From Vibrio cincinnatiensis (GTDB lineage Bacteria; Pseudomonadota; Gammaproteobacteria; Enterobacterales; Vibrionaceae), in assembly GCF_022113815.1 (NCBI RefSeq), contig NZ_SGOM01000009.1:62001-126000 (forward strand): a stretch of 64,000 nt of DNA, read 5' to 3'. The notes under the pieces were generated by a model. It was given only the letters and a program-made list of their open reading frames with translations. It was not told the origin of the DNA and made no database searches. This document shows positions 20,630-30,034 of this stretch, piece by piece. The stretch's first letter is position 1, and the number at the start of each line of letters is the position of its first letter. A program made the position numbers and the translations under genes.

Positions 20630-20841
20630 ATTGGGCTTCCTTTCATTTTTCCTCGTTTTTCTTTCCTCAATAGATGTGCAATATCCTTCAATAAAGCTTT
20701 CGGTTGCTGATCAACACAAGATGGGCTCCACTGTCATTTTTGTAATTAAACACCAATCACATTTCTCATTTTTTCTAGAAAAAAACTAAGTGCTCTTTTT
20801 TGTGTTTTTAATTTAATTTATTGAATTTGCTTGAAATATTT

Positions 20842-20980
20842 TTTCAAGATAAAAAGCGGAGAGATAAAATTCGTGAGCTAGGGATGTTGTAATCTGGGCG
20901 AGTTTGGGGAATGCTAGAGGCATAATAATAATTACCTCCTATTTCTCTCCCGTTGCCCCACCAGGATGGTGGGGATTTTT
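20842..20980 (+). ncRNA. Candidate small RNA between spf and engB
   Basis: A possible promoter (TTTCAA 20842-20847, 17-base spacer, TAAAAT 20865-20870) precedes an intrinsic terminator (CCCCACC 20956-20962, GGTGGGG 20968-20974, then ATTTTT). The inferred RNA of about 104 nucleotides starts near 20877. Inside are an A/U-rich GGCATAATAATAA (20919-20931) and a CU-rich stretch ACCTCCTATTTCTCTCCC (20934-20951) that could pair with Shine-Dalgarno sequences. The order A/U-rich segment, CU-rich seed, terminator recalls E. coli ChiX. No open frame explains the conserved-looking elements. Confidence 0.5.
20956..20980 (+). terminator. Intrinsic terminator of the candidate small RNA
   Basis: Seven G-C-rich pairs (CCCCACC with GGTGGGG) around AGGAT are followed by a short T-run. 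No protein gene reads rightward into it; engB ends from the other side at 21010. Confidence 0.75.
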
Positions 20981-21009
20981 ATTTCTAGTGGAGTGTATTT
21001 ACCTGAGCT

Positions 21010-21666
21010 TTATTCAGAAGGGGAATCTTGGCTCTCTGTTTGTTGTGCTGCGAGTTGCTGTAATTGTGGCGCAAACCAATGATCGAGTTTCTGACGCAGC
21101 GTATCGACACCAAGCCCATTTAATGATGAAAAGACATCAACGCTGACATCACCACCAAATGTTAGTGCTTGCTCTCTAATTTTCAGCAGTTGTGCTTTAC
21201 GAGCCCCACTTTTTAGTTTGTCGGCTTTAGTGAGCAGCACCTGAACAGGAATTGCACATTCTACCGCCCAAATAATCAATTGTTGGTCGAGGTCTTTCAT
21301 CGGATGGCGAATATCCATCAAAACGACTAACCCTTTTAGGCAAGTACGCTGTTGCAAATATTCCCCCAACGATTGTTGCCATTTTTTCTTCATTTCGAGC
21401 GGGACTTGGGCGAATCCATAACCAGGTAGGTCTACAATATGACAGCCATCGGTGACTTTAAATAGGTTAATGAGCTGAGTTCGACCGGGGGTTTTACTGG
21501 TTTTAGCTAAACTCTTTTGGTTTGTTAATCGGTTGAGAGCGCTGGATTTCCCAGCATTTGAGCGTCCTGCAAACGCAATTTCGATACCTTCATCTTCAGG
21601 AAGATGGCGAATATCTGGTGCACTGGTAATGAAATGCGTGTTTTGGTAATGAATTTTTACGCTCAC
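21010..21666 (-). CDS. engB: Ribosome biogenesis GTP-binding protein EngB (YihA/YsxC)
   Basis: EngB is an essential GTPase that assists assembly of the large ribosomal subunit. The 218 residues show the GTPase motifs in order: G1 [16 protein letters not shown]2 around KTPGRTQ, G3 [11 protein letters not shown] and G4 VLLTKADKL. The start is GTG at 21666 with GGAG upstream. The C-terminal Gln/Ser-rich tail is slightly longer than in E. coli (210 residues). Confidence 0.96.
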   Translation of the reverse strand: MSVKIHYQNTHFITSAPDIRHLPEDEGIEIAFAGRSNAGKSSALNRLTNQKSLAKTSKTPGRTQLINLFKVTDGCHIVDLPGYGFAQVPLEMKKKWQQSLGEYLQQRTCLKGLVVLMDIRHPMKDLDQQLIIWAVECAIPVQVLLTKADKLKSGARKAQLLKIREQALTFGGDVSVDVFSSLNGLGVDTLRQKLDHWFAPQLQQLAAQQTESQDSPSE

Positions 21667-21808
21667 GGTTCTGTTAACTCCATCTCGACTTTTTTGTAGT
21701 CAATTGATTACTTTTTTGTGAATTTGTGTAAAATAAATGTGCTCGGAACGAGATTGCTTATTGTACCATGAGTGGTACTGGAAGCTTGATAATTATAAAT
21801 GGAATGTC

Positions 21809-22426
21809 ATGAAGAAATTAGCGCTAATCTTGAGTATTTTAGCCAGCAGCTCTGTGTGGGCGCAAGGCAGTATTGAAGCAGGTCAAGCAAAGTCGGAAAC
21901 CTGTGTTGCCTGCCACGGTGCTGATGGGAACGGTATAATGACTACCTATCCTAAAATTGCTGGCCAACATGTGACTTACCTAGAGAAACAGTTGAAAGAT
22001 CTAAAACTGGGCATGGTAAGTAGCGGGAAGCAAGGGCGATATGACCCCGTCATGAGTGCGATGGCCATGCCATTGAGTGAACAAGATATGGCAGATCTTG
22101 CTGCGTATTATGCCTCTTTACCGATTTCAGAGAATGCGACACCAGAAGAGGTGGTTGAAGCCGGTAAGGTGTTATACAGCGCCGGTGATCTCTCTCGTGG
22201 TTTAACTGCGTGTATTGCTTGTCATGGGCCTCGAGGTAATGGAACGGAGCTTTCTGGCTTCCCCAAAATATCAGGTCAACATGCCGATTACATTAAGCTT
22301 CAGCTAGAAAAGTTTCGTGATGATAGCCGTAATAACGACATGAATGCCATGATGCGTGATGTTGCGAAAAAACTCACCGATGCTGATATTGATGTCCTTT
22401 CGAAATATGTTGGTGGTTTGCACTAA
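21809..22426 (+). CDS. Cytochrome c4, periplasmic di-haem protein
   Basis: This 205-residue protein has a signal peptide (MKKLALILSILASSSVWAQ) and two CxxCH haem-binding motifs, CVACH near residue 36 and CIACH in the second half. Each is followed by a Met-containing region (SAMAMPLS and NAMMRDV), as in the two-domain cytochrome c4 family that passes electrons to terminal oxidases. An upstream in-frame start would bury the signal peptide, so ATG 21809 with GGA upstream is preferred. It is divergent from engB. Confidence 0.93.
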   Translation: MKKLALILSILASSSVWAQGSIEAGQAKSETCVACHGADGNGIMTTYPKIAGQHVTYLEKQLKDLKLGMVSSGKQGRYDPVMSAMAMPLSEQDMADLAAYYASLPISENATPEEVVEAGKVLYSAGDLSRGLTACIACHGPRGNGTELSGFPKISGQHADYIKLQLEKFRDDSRNNDMNAMMRDVAKKLTDADIDVLSKYVGGLH

Positions 22427-22636
22427 CGTCCGGAGATGGTTCATTTTTGAATTAAATATCCAGTGATAACCCTTGCTCATCAGGCGCAGGGGTTGCACTG
22501 CCATTGTTCTTTTCTTGCCATGATTTCACATGTGTTGTCCTATTTTTTTCAATATTGATGAAATTTTAACCTTCTCCTCTCCACTCTATCGCTCATTTCT
22601 GGTATGTTGCGCATCCCCAAGTGGAGGAACGTTTGT

Positions 22637-23275
22637 ATGCAAACTTGTACCTTATGTCACAGCCATCATGTTGAGGCTTATTTTGAAGATAAGCACCGCA
22701 ACTATGTGCAATGTCAGGTGTGTCAATTGGTCTTTGTTCCTGCGGCCGAACGGTTGAGTGCAGAGCGTGAAAAAGCGTTCTATGATTTACATGAAAATAA
22801 CCCTGATGATTTTGGGTATCGCCGCTTTTTATCACGGCTTTGTGAGCCGATGTTAGATAAACTGAACCCCCAATCTATCGGGTTAGATTTTGGTTGTGGT
22901 CCTGGGCCAACATTATCGCTTATGTTGGCAGAAGCGGGGCACAGTGTTGCATTGTATGATCACTTTTTCTATCCACAGAAAGAGGTGCTCAATACTTGCT
23001 ATGATTTTATGACTGCCAGCGAAGTGATTGAACATTTGCATGATCCTTATACGGTCTGGCAGCAATGGCTGAATTTAGTTAAGCCGGGAGGCTGGATTGG
23101 TCTGATGACCAAACTGGTAAAAAACGTGGATGCGTTTGCTGGATGGCACTATAAAAATGATCTCACCCATGTGAGTTTTTTTAGTCGTGAAACCTTTCAG
23201 TTTCTGGCCGAGCGGGATAAGCTCGAACTTGAATTTATCGGTAGTGATGTAATTTTACTGAGGAAACCCCAGTAA
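22637..23275 (+). CDS. Class I SAM-dependent methyltransferase with N-terminal Cys cluster
   Basis: The 212 residues begin with two CxxC pairs (CTLCHSHH at 3-10 and CQVCQL near 29-34), which look like a small zinc ribbon. The methyltransferase domain follows with IGLDFGCGPGPTLSLM (SAM loop), MTASEVIEHLHDP and LNLVKPGGWIGLMT. The substrate is unknown. A GGAGG site sits 9 bases before the ATG, ruling out the in-frame start 33 bases earlier. The stop overlaps the yihI start in TAATG, so the two are coupled. Confidence 0.88.
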   Translation: MQTCTLCHSHHVEAYFEDKHRNYVQCQVCQLVFVPAAERLSAEREKAFYDLHENNPDDFGYRRFLSRLCEPMLDKLNPQSIGLDFGCGPGPTLSLMLAEAGHSVALYDHFFYPQKEVLNTCYDFMTASEVIEHLHDPYTVWQQWLNLVKPGGWIGLMTKLVKNVDAFAGWHYKNDLTHVSFFSRETFQFLAERDKLELEFIGSDVILLRKPQ

Positions 23276-23838
23276 TGTCTCGAGAAAAGAAAACCAAAAC
23301 AGGTATCAACGGTGACCTTGTTTTTGCTCGTAAACATAATCGTACAAATGCGGAAATTGAAGGCCGTGAACGCAAGAAACAGAAAAAGCGGAAAGGGTTA
23401 AAAAGTGGCAGCCGTCATTCTGATGGTAGTACTGCCAGTGAACGTGCGGTTGCTCAAGCGCGAGATCCTCGTTTAGGTAGTAAGAAAAAAATTCCACTCG
23501 TAGTTGAAACCAGCAAAAAGGCCAACAAACAAGCTCGCCGTTTAGATGCAGAGCAAGAATTGAAACAGTTGGAAAATGATGCACAGTTGAACGTCCTGCT
23601 TGACCGATTAGATAACGGTGAAAAGCTAGGTGCCGGTCTACAAAAATATGTTGATGAAAAACTGGATCGAATTGAAACCTTGATGAATCAACTTGGTTTA
23701 TTGACCGATGAGCAAGAGGATGAAGGTGACATTGAAGAAGCTCACGCTCCGGCCAAACCAGTGCAGCGTAAACCCGCTTCGGATGATGAGTTATTAGCTC
23801 AGTTTGAAAAATTGGATCTAGACGAATACAAAGGATAA
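23275..23838 (+). CDS. yihI: Der GTPase-activating protein YihI
   Basis: YihI stimulates the GTPase Der and modulates ribosome assembly. The 187 residues start with a strongly basic, disordered tract (KKTKTGINGDLVFARKH, then RKKQKKRKGLKSGSRH), followed by a conserved LGSKKKIPL and a helical acidic half ending ELLAQFEKLDLDEYKG. It overlaps the upstream methyltransferase by one base and lies near engB, another ribosome assembly GTPase. Confidence 0.92.
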   Translation: MSREKKTKTGINGDLVFARKHNRTNAEIEGRERKKQKKRKGLKSGSRHSDGSTASERAVAQARDPRLGSKKKIPLVVETSKKANKQARRLDAEQELKQLENDAQLNVLLDRLDNGEKLGAGLQKYVDEKLDRIETLMNQLGLLTDEQEDEGDIEEAHAPAKPVQRKPASDDELLAQFEKLDLDEYKG

Positions 23839-23847
23839 GACACGCAC

Positions 23848-24336
23848 ATGAATGTCACTTTATTCGCCGTTATTGGTGGTGCGCTGATTCTCGCTTTAGC
23901 GAGTTATGCCGCATACTTACTGTGGAAACTGAGGAAGCAGACTCAGTTACAGCAGCAACATCAAGCGTTAGCCATAGAAAAACGTAACGCGAATATTTTT
24001 GATAGCGTGAATACACTCTGTCTCGCAGGAATCCAAGGTCAGTGCGATTTGTCAGAAATTGCGATTCGCGTTTACTGCATTATGGATTATGTACAGGGTG
24101 CTCAGCGGGTTGATTTTGAACAAGAGTATCCAGCGTTGAGTGAGTTGTATCATATTGTCAAAGATATGCCGCGAGGTGAAGCTCGTCAGCAAATGATTAA
24201 GCAAGAGCGTATGCGACAAAATCTTACCCGACAAAAAGCGGAAGTTCGCTTAAATGATGCTATTGTTTCTGAACTCAAAGTACTACAAAAACGCGTGAAG
24301 CCGCTGAACCAGCAAATCCATATTCAAATGTTGTAA
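23848..24336 (+). CDS. DUF2489 family membrane protein
   Basis: The 162 residues begin with one membrane segment (about 4-26, LFAVIGGALILALASYAAYLL) followed by a cytoplasmic helical domain rich in Gln, Arg and Glu. It fits the DUF2489 family usually found between yihI and hemN. The function is unknown. It starts 9 bases after yihI. Confidence 0.82.
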   Translation: MNVTLFAVIGGALILALASYAAYLLWKLRKQTQLQQQHQALAIEKRNANIFDSVNTLCLAGIQGQCDLSEIAIRVYCIMDYVQGAQRVDFEQEYPALSELYHIVKDMPRGEARQQMIKQERMRQNLTRQKAEVRLNDAIVSELKVLQKRVKPLNQQIHIQML

Positions 24337-24402
24337 TGGAGACTTACTCTAAAGAGGGAGTGATCCGGCTAGCAGTTTAGAATATTTTATCCGCAGATTG
24401 CT

Positions 24403-24439
24403 TTTTGCCACCCGACCTCATGTGCGTCGTGTGGCAAAA
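24403..24439. other. Long hairpin upstream of hemN
   Basis: TTTTGCCAC at 24403-24411 pairs perfectly with GTGGCAAAA at 24431-24439. After one mismatch CGAC (24413-24416) pairs with GTCG (24426-24429), leaving a 9-base loop. T on the left and A on the right is the reverse of terminator polarity, so it reads as an operator or structured leader 36 bases before the hemN ATG. Confidence 0.6.
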
Positions 24440-24474
24440 TAGCGCGTTACAAATTCATAACGGAAAGAGTCACT

Positions 24475-25863
24475 ATGTTGTCGCCAGTCGAACCCAGTCA
24501 ACAAATCGTGTGGGATCAAGCCATTCTAGACAAGTACAACTACTCAGGGCCTCGTTACACTTCCTATCCAACAGCACTGGAATTTCATGAAGCGTTTACC
24601 ATTGCTGAATACGATATGGCTTGTGCTCGTTATCCTGAACGACCGCTTTCTCTCTATATTCATATCCCGTTTTGTCATAAGCTTTGTTACTACTGTGGCT
24701 GTAATAAAATTATTACCCGCCATTCTCACAAAGCCGATGAATATCTTGATGTCCTTGAGCATGAAATTCGCCAGCGAGCTTCATTATTACAAAACCGCTT
24801 AGTCTCTCAATTGCATTTTGGTGGTGGTACGCCAACATTTCTGACCGATAAGCAAATCAGTCGCTTAATGAATTTGCTGCGTGAAGAATTTCAGTTTCAG
24901 CCAGAGGCTGAGATCAGCATTGAAGTTGATCCCCGTGAAATTGAGCTGTCGGTATTAGATCACCTCCATCATGAAGGCTTTAACCGGTTGAGTATTGGGG
25001 TTCAAGATTTTAATAAAGACGTTCAGAAGCTGGTGAATCGTGAGCAAGATGAGCAATTTATTATTGATTTAGTCGCACGAGCTAAAGAATTGGGTTTTCG
25101 TTCCACTAACCTTGATTTGATTTATGGCTTGCCTAAACAGACCGTGGCCAGCTTTCATCAAACATTAGAGCAAGTGGTACAAATGAAACCGGGGCGTTTG
25201 TCAGTCTTTAACTATGCCCATATGCCACAGCTCTTTGCGGCACAAAGAAAAATTAAGCAAGATGAATTACCTGTTGCCGAAGAAAAAATGGCAATTCTAC
25301 AAGATAGTATTAATACGTTAACCGCGGCAGGCTATCAGTTTATTGGTATGGATCATTTTGCGCTGCCTGATGATGAATTAGCGATTGCTCAGCGTGAAGG
25401 CGTTTTGCATCGAAATTTTCAAGGTTATACCACACAAGGAAACTGTGATTTAGTGGGGTTTGGGGTGTCAGCGATTTCAATGGTTGGGGATGTGTACGCA
25501 CAAAATCAGAAAGAGCTAAAACATTACTACCGCCAAGTGAATGAAATGCGACATGCTTTATGGAAGGGCGTCTCTCTTGATCAGGATGACTTACTGAGAA
25601 GGGAAGTTATCAAGCAGTTAATTTGTAATTTTAAACTCGATAAATCAGCGATTGAACAGCAGTTTTCGATTCAGTTTGATTGCTATTTTCAACCGGATTT
25701 ATCGCTGCTAAAAACCTTCATTGATGATCAACTTGTGGAAGTGGATAAGCACTCCATCCAAGTTACATTGCGAGGCCGGTTACTAATTCGTAATATCTGT
25801 ATGTGCTTTGATAAGTATTTACGCCAACGAGCGCGCCAGCAGCAGTTCTCTCGGGTTATATAA
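24475..25863 (+). CDS. hemN: Oxygen-independent coproporphyrinogen III oxidase
   Basis: HemN is a radical-SAM enzyme that decarboxylates coproporphyrinogen III to protoporphyrinogen IX without oxygen. It has 462 residues (E. coli 457). Signature motifs are YNYSGPRYTSYPTA, the cluster CHKLCYYCGCNK (4Fe-4S), LHFGGGTPTFL and IGMDHFALPDDELA. It stands alone with its own leader region. Confidence 0.97.
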   Translation: MLSPVEPSQQIVWDQAILDKYNYSGPRYTSYPTALEFHEAFTIAEYDMACARYPERPLSLYIHIPFCHKLCYYCGCNKIITRHSHKADEYLDVLEHEIRQRASLLQNRLVSQLHFGGGTPTFLTDKQISRLMNLLREEFQFQPEAEISIEVDPREIELSVLDHLHHEGFNRLSIGVQDFNKDVQKLVNREQDEQFIIDLVARAKELGFRSTNLDLIYGLPKQTVASFHQTLEQVVQMKPGRLSVFNYAHMPQLFAAQRKIKQDELPVAEEKMAILQDSINTLTAAGYQFIGMDHFALPDDELAIAQREGVLHRNFQGYTTQGNCDLVGFGVSAISMVGDVYAQNQKELKHYYRQVNEMRHALWKGVSLDQDDLLRREVIKQLICNFKLDKSAIEQQFSIQFDCYFQPDLSLLKTFIDDQLVEVDKHSIQVTLRGRLLIRNICMCFDKYLRQRARQQQFSRVI

Positions 25864-25876
25864 TCTGGTTTCTTTA

Positions 25877-25910
25877 AATCGCCTCCCATCGTATTAGGCG
25901 GGAGGCGATT
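25877..25910. terminator. Shared terminator of convergent hemN and hemY
   Basis: AATCGCCTCCC at 25877-25887 pairs with GGGAGGCGATT at 25900-25910 (11 pairs). Only short T tracts flank it on either strand. Confidence 0.6.
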
Positions 25911-25943
25911 AATTTCCTTTCTTGGGTTAAAAAATCTAACCTG

Positions 25944-27134
25944 TTACTGTATTTTTGTATCTTCCAGCAGGGATAACGCTTTTCGGGTTACATCATGTGC
26001 GGCTTGTGGGCGATGTTGTTTATCTAAAGCTTCCGCTAAATAAGCGTAATCCGATAAATCTGGGCGAACAGATAGCGCTTTTTCGAGATGATGCTGCGCT
26101 TCTTCCCATTGTTGGTTACGTAGAAAAAGTTGGCCTAATGCACTGTGAATGTCAGCGTTATTGCCGTCTTGGCGTAATTGCTCTTGCAGTAAAACCATCA
26201 CCGGATGGCGATCACTGATATTTAATTCTGGCAGTAGGGCATACAGTTCTGGTGCTGGGCGTTTTTTCAGCCCTTCTTTGATCAGTGTAAACGCTTGATG
26301 ATCAGCTTTACGCTTAATGAGCTGCTCGATGAGTGTCACCATTATCGCCGGTTCATGCTTAAGCTTTTTGGGCAGTCCAGACCAGTGTGCCAATACACCT
26401 TCGCTTCCTTTTTGGCTTGCCACCGTCACGATTTGACCTTGTTGAGCTTTTAATGAGAGTTGTTCTGCTTCTGTGCGAGTGAGTTGTTGGGTTTTGACGA
26501 GCTTAGGAAGTAAATCAAGCAATGGCTGCCATTGCTCAAGTTGTAGATAAGCCTGTTTAAGCAGTTTAAGAATGATGAGATTGTCAGGGTAGTCAGCTTG
26601 TAATTGAGTGAGCGTGTGAAGGGCAGCAGACCAGTTTTGTTCACTTAGTTGTTGTTTGGCTCGGGTTAATTCCACCACTAGGGTCGCATCTTTTTGTTCC
26701 GCCGCTAAAGCCAAGTAGTGATCGCGTTTTTTAGTATTTCCCATGCCGTGAGCTGCTTCTGCGGCGACGAGATAACAAAGCTGTGGCATATCATGGTAGT
26801 TGGCCCAACGAGTGACCTTACTTTCGGCTTGTTTCCAATCACCTTCCAATAATTTCAGAATACCTTCATTGGTATAACGGCGTGAATGGCGTTGTTTACG
26901 AACACTGAACCAGTTCCATGTTGTGCTACTGGCTCGTAGCAGCTTTTTGACCAGATATTCTAGGAAAAATAGCCCAGCGAGGGCCGCAATAATAAAGATA
27001 ACTAACGTGGTCACACTCATTTCAAGGGTGGTGTTAGCAATAGAAATCAGCACATAACCTTGTTGGCCTGCATATTGGGTTCCTGCAAATAACCCTAGCC
27101 CTAAAACGAGAAAGAGGAAAAGAAGACGAATCAT
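25944..27134 (-). CDS. hemY: HemY, TPR membrane protein of the hem operon
   Basis: This 396-residue protein has two N-terminal membrane segments (about 1-25 and 37-62) and a C-terminal helical repeat region with TPR-like pairs, ending near NQQWEEAQHHLEKALSVRPDLSDYAYLAEAL. It is the HemY of the hemCDXY operon; its exact role in tetrapyrrole handling is not settled, and it is unrelated to the Bacillus oxidase of the same name. It overlaps hemX by four bases. Confidence 0.92.
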   Translation of the reverse strand: MIRLLFLFLVLGLGLFAGTQYAGQQGYVLISIANTTLEMSVTTLVIFIIAALAGLFFLEYLVKKLLRASSTTWNWFSVRKQRHSRRYTNEGILKLLEGDWKQAESKVTRWANYHDMPQLCYLVAAEAAHGMGNTKKRDHYLALAAEQKDATLVVELTRAKQQLSEQNWSAALHTLTQLQADYPDNLIILKLLKQAYLQLEQWQPLLDLLPKLVKTQQLTRTEAEQLSLKAQQGQIVTVASQKGSEGVLAHWSGLPKKLKHEPAIMVTLIEQLIKRKADHQAFTLIKEGLKKRPAPELYALLPELNISDRHPVMVLLQEQLRQDGNNADIHSALGQLFLRNQQWEEAQHHLEKALSVRPDLSDYAYLAEALDKQHRPQAAHDVTRKALSLLEDTKIQ

Positions 27135-28348
27135 TGAGTATCCTCCTTCGTGGTCATGGTGGAGACTGAGCGGCGTAAGCGATCTCGAATCACATCTGCC
27201 AGTGGTTGTTGGCTGGTGAGGGTTTGTGGGTAAGTGACTTCAATGTTTTGATCTGCCAGTGTGACGAGGCTTTGATTAAAGGTTTTTACCTGATTGTCTT
27301 GTAAGTTAAAGAACGTCTCTGACCATTGTTTTGCTGTGGTAAGGGCGGTGTGATACACCTCTTGTTGTTCACCATAAACTGCTTTGATAGCGGTTTCTAA
27401 TTTCGCTTTGAGGTTTTCTCGCAGATAAAAATGCTGCTGGGGTGAAAGTAGGGGAACTGCCTGTCCGTCTCGGACACGGAAAGTAATAAAATTCTCACCA
27501 AATGCTTTTAATGAGGACATTAAATTACTTTGCCAATCGGTGATGTCTTTTGAAACAGAAGCTTGTTCGGCTTGTGCTGTTTCAGGAAGAATGGCGTTCG
27601 CCAGCGGCAGTTGGTCGACCCATTGCTGTAAGCTGATCAATTTTAAGACAAGCCCATCTTTATCGATGAAGGGAATAGCTTTAAGTTGGGTGATGTCATG
27701 GGCCATGGCTTTACGTAATGGCGTTAAGCTGGGATCATTGAGCTCAGCAATACGTTGATCGGCATTTTCCATCAGTAAAGTGGCACTTTCAGCGTCTTGC
27801 TCTAGAAATAATTTACGCCCTGCCAATTTCACCAGATAATCCGCTTCCGCGAGGAGCCAATCGTTAGGGCGGCGTCCTTTGATGTCCGCAACCGCTAATT
27901 GTAAACTTTCGATACTTTTATGTTGTTGATTAAGTTCAACTTCTGAGCGAGTGGCGATGTCTGTGGCAGTACGGATGACTTCTTGTTTTGCTGTATCGAG
28001 ATCCGTTTGTAAGCCTTGGCGAGCTTGGTTAAGTTCTGTACGTAGTGTATCCAACTGAGCTTGATACAACGCTTGCTGCTGCTGAAAGTGCAACGTGAGT
28101 CCACCGCTGAATAAAATCGTTAAGACGATGGCGATAGTGGCTAATTTTGTTCCTCGCTGAGTCGAGGTGTTTGCCTGCGTTGGTTGAGATGACGGTTTGC
28201 GATTGTTACGCGATGGCGAAGCGGAGGAGGCCATTGTTTTCTGTTCCTGTTTTATAGTCTCAGCTTGAGACGAGGCATCAGCGGAAGCCGAGAGGAGGGA
28301 TGCTGTTTTTTCAGGTTCCTGCTGTGGATTATTTTTTTTATCTGTCAT
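27131..28348 (-). CDS. hemX: HemX, membrane protein of the hem operon
   Basis: The 405 residues have a polar, Ser/Gln-rich cytoplasmic N-terminus (about 1-68), one membrane segment (LATIAIVLTILFSGGLTLHF) and a long periplasmic helical domain with a coiled coil and DWLLAEADYLVKLAGRKL, the conserved block of the HemX family. Although annotated in places as a uroporphyrinogen methyltransferase, no methyltransferase motif is visible. It starts 15 bases after hemD. Confidence 0.93.
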   Translation of the reverse strand: MTDKKNNPQQEPEKTASLLSASADASSQAETIKQEQKTMASSASPSRNNRKPSSQPTQANTSTQRGTKLATIAIVLTILFSGGLTLHFQQQQALYQAQLDTLRTELNQARQGLQTDLDTAKQEVIRTATDIATRSEVELNQQHKSIESLQLAVADIKGRRPNDWLLAEADYLVKLAGRKLFLEQDAESATLLMENADQRIAELNDPSLTPLRKAMAHDITQLKAIPFIDKDGLVLKLISLQQWVDQLPLANAILPETAQAEQASVSKDITDWQSNLMSSLKAFGENFITFRVRDGQAVPLLSPQQHFYLRENLKAKLETAIKAVYGEQQEVYHTALTTAKQWSETFFNLQDNQVKTFNQSLVTLADQNIEVTYPQTLTSQQPLADVIRDRLRRSVSTMTTKEDTQ

Positions 28349-28363
28349 GGCTAGAGTCCTGTG

Positions 28364-29092
28364 TTAAGGCTGGAGAGCCGCCACGAGATCGTGGTTTGCT
28401 GCACTTCCTGTTATCACGATATGTTGAAAGCCTAAAGCTTGTGCTTCTCGGCCAATGCGTTCACTGGGCACAAGTAGACGCTGTTGATAGGCCCAGGCTT
28501 GTGCATGGGCGGTCAATTGCGACATAAAAAACGTCAGTTGATGGAGGCTGGTGATCACCAAGGTATCCACCTTAGCTTGTTGCCAGAGTGGTAACGCCTC
28601 TTGCGCATGAAACGGCAGTTCAATACGACGATAGACTTCTCGACAACAGACTTGTGCTCCTCGCTGGGCCAGAGTGTGAGAAATCAGTTCTCGTCCACCA
28701 TTGCCTCGTAGAATGACCATTCGTTTTTGATTAACTTCCTGCAAAACAGGCAGTTCCAAAAAATGCTCACTGTCGCTGATCTCTGGGTAGTGTACTGGTT
28801 GTTGGCATGCCTTGCTTAAAACTTGTGCGGTTTTTTGACCAATGGCAAGATAAATCGCATCCGTTGGCCAAGATAACCCTTGTGACTGCAGGTATTGCTG
28901 AGTCAGATTCACCGCAGGTTGACTTACCGCTATGATCATATCGAACTGAGCCAGCTCTGCACTGAGCTGTGTCAGTTCGCTGCCTTCAGCAATGGTAATT
29001 AATGGATGATGCAGTGCGTTATATCCCCGTTGAGTTAAGTTGTGGCAAAGTTCAATGCCATCTTCTCCGGGGCGGGTGACTAATATTGCCAT
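28364..29092 (-). CDS. hemD: Uroporphyrinogen-III synthase
   Basis: HemD closes and inverts ring D of hydroxymethylbilane to uroporphyrinogen III. The 242 residues fit this poorly conserved family: N-terminal ILVTRPGEDG, MIIAVSQPAVNL, YLAIGQKTAQVL, RMVILRGNGGRELI and LVITSLHQL. It begins three bases after hemC in the same operon. Confidence 0.94.
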   Translation of the reverse strand: MAILVTRPGEDGIELCHNLTQRGYNALHHPLITIAEGSELTQLSAELAQFDMIIAVSQPAVNLTQQYLQSQGLSWPTDAIYLAIGQKTAQVLSKACQQPVHYPEISDSEHFLELPVLQEVNQKRMVILRGNGGRELISHTLAQRGAQVCCREVYRRIELPFHAQEALPLWQQAKVDTLVITSLHQLTFFMSQLTAHAQAWAYQQRLLVPSERIGREAQALGFQHIVITGSAANHDLVAALQP

Positions 29093-29095
29093 GGC

Positions 29096-30034
29096 TTACT
29101 CGTGTTCAGCATACAACTTAGTTAAGATTTCCTGTGCTCCTTGTTCAAGCAGTTGATTGGCGAGTTCAATACCTAGCTGTTCTGCTTGTTGACGGGGGCC
29201 GCGAATTTCACCACGGATGATTTGTGAACCATCCGGTTCTCCCACCAAAGCTCTCAACCAAATGTTGTCACCTTCTAAAATGGTATAGCTACCAATAGGC
29301 ACTTGGCATCCGCCCTGCAAGGTTAAGTTCATGGCTCGTTCACAGCGTACGCGAGTAGCCGTATCGGCATGATTGAGTGGCTCCAGCAGAGCCAGTAAGC
29401 GTTGATCGTCTAAGCGGCACTCAATACCGACGGCTCCTTGTCCAACGGCAGGAAGCGATTGTTCAGGTTCAAGAAAGCTGGCAATACGCTCTTCCAGTTT
29501 CAAACGCTTGAGCCCGGCGGCAGCCAGCACAATAGCATCAAACTCTCCGGCATCCAGTTTTGCTAATCGAGTGCCGACATTACCACGTAGATCTTTGATA
29601 ACAATGTCTGGCCGTGCTTCTTTGATCTGACATTGACGGCGCAAGCTGCACGTGCCCACAACGGCACCATGAGGAAGTTCATCAAGGGATGAATAGTGGT
29701 TAGAGACAAAAGCATCTCGAGGATCCTCACGTTCACAAATGGTAACTAAGCCTAACCCTTCTGGAAAATCGACGGGAACATCCTTCATAGAGTGAACGGC
29801 TAAATCAGCGCGATTTTCAAGCATGGCTAATTCCAGCTCTTTGACAAATAGGCCTTTGCCACCAACTTTTGCAAGAGGGGTATCGAGCAAGACATCTCCA
29901 CGGGTGACCATAGTAACCAGTTCCACTTCAAGCCCTGGATGCGCCGCTTGTAAGGCGTCTTTGACAAAATGAGCTTGCCATAAAGCGAGTGGGCTTTGAC
30001 GAGTGGCGATACGAATTGGCGTTGTGGTGGTCAT
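29096..30034 (-). CDS. hemC: Porphobilinogen deaminase (hydroxymethylbilane synthase)
   Basis: HemC joins four porphobilinogens into hydroxymethylbilane. From ATG 30034 it has 312 residues; ATG 30040 would add Met-Ile. Motifs include [60 protein letters not shown] and the dipyrromethane-cofactor cysteine in [13 protein letters not shown]. First gene of hemCDXY. Confidence 0.97.
   Translation of the reverse strand: MTTTTPIRIATRQSPLALWQAHFVKDALQAAHPGLEVELVTMVTRGDVLLDTPLAKVGGKGLFVKELELAMLENRADLAVHSMKDVPVDFPEGLGLVTICEREDPRDAFVSNHYSSLDELPHGAVVGTCSLRRQCQIKEARPDIVIKDLRGNVGTRLAKLDAGEFDAIVLAAAGLKRLKLEERIASFLEPEQSLPAVGQGAVGIECRLDDQRLLALLEPLNHADTATRVRCERAMNLTLQGGCQVPIGSYTILEGDNIWLRALVGEPDGSQIIRGEIRGPRQQAEQLGIELANQLLEQGAQEILTKLYAEHE

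Noticed and set aside
20769..20784. Palindrome TTTTTTCTAGAAAAAA
   Set aside because: A 16-base A/T palindrome in an A/T-rich gap is expected by chance and nothing adjoins it functionally.
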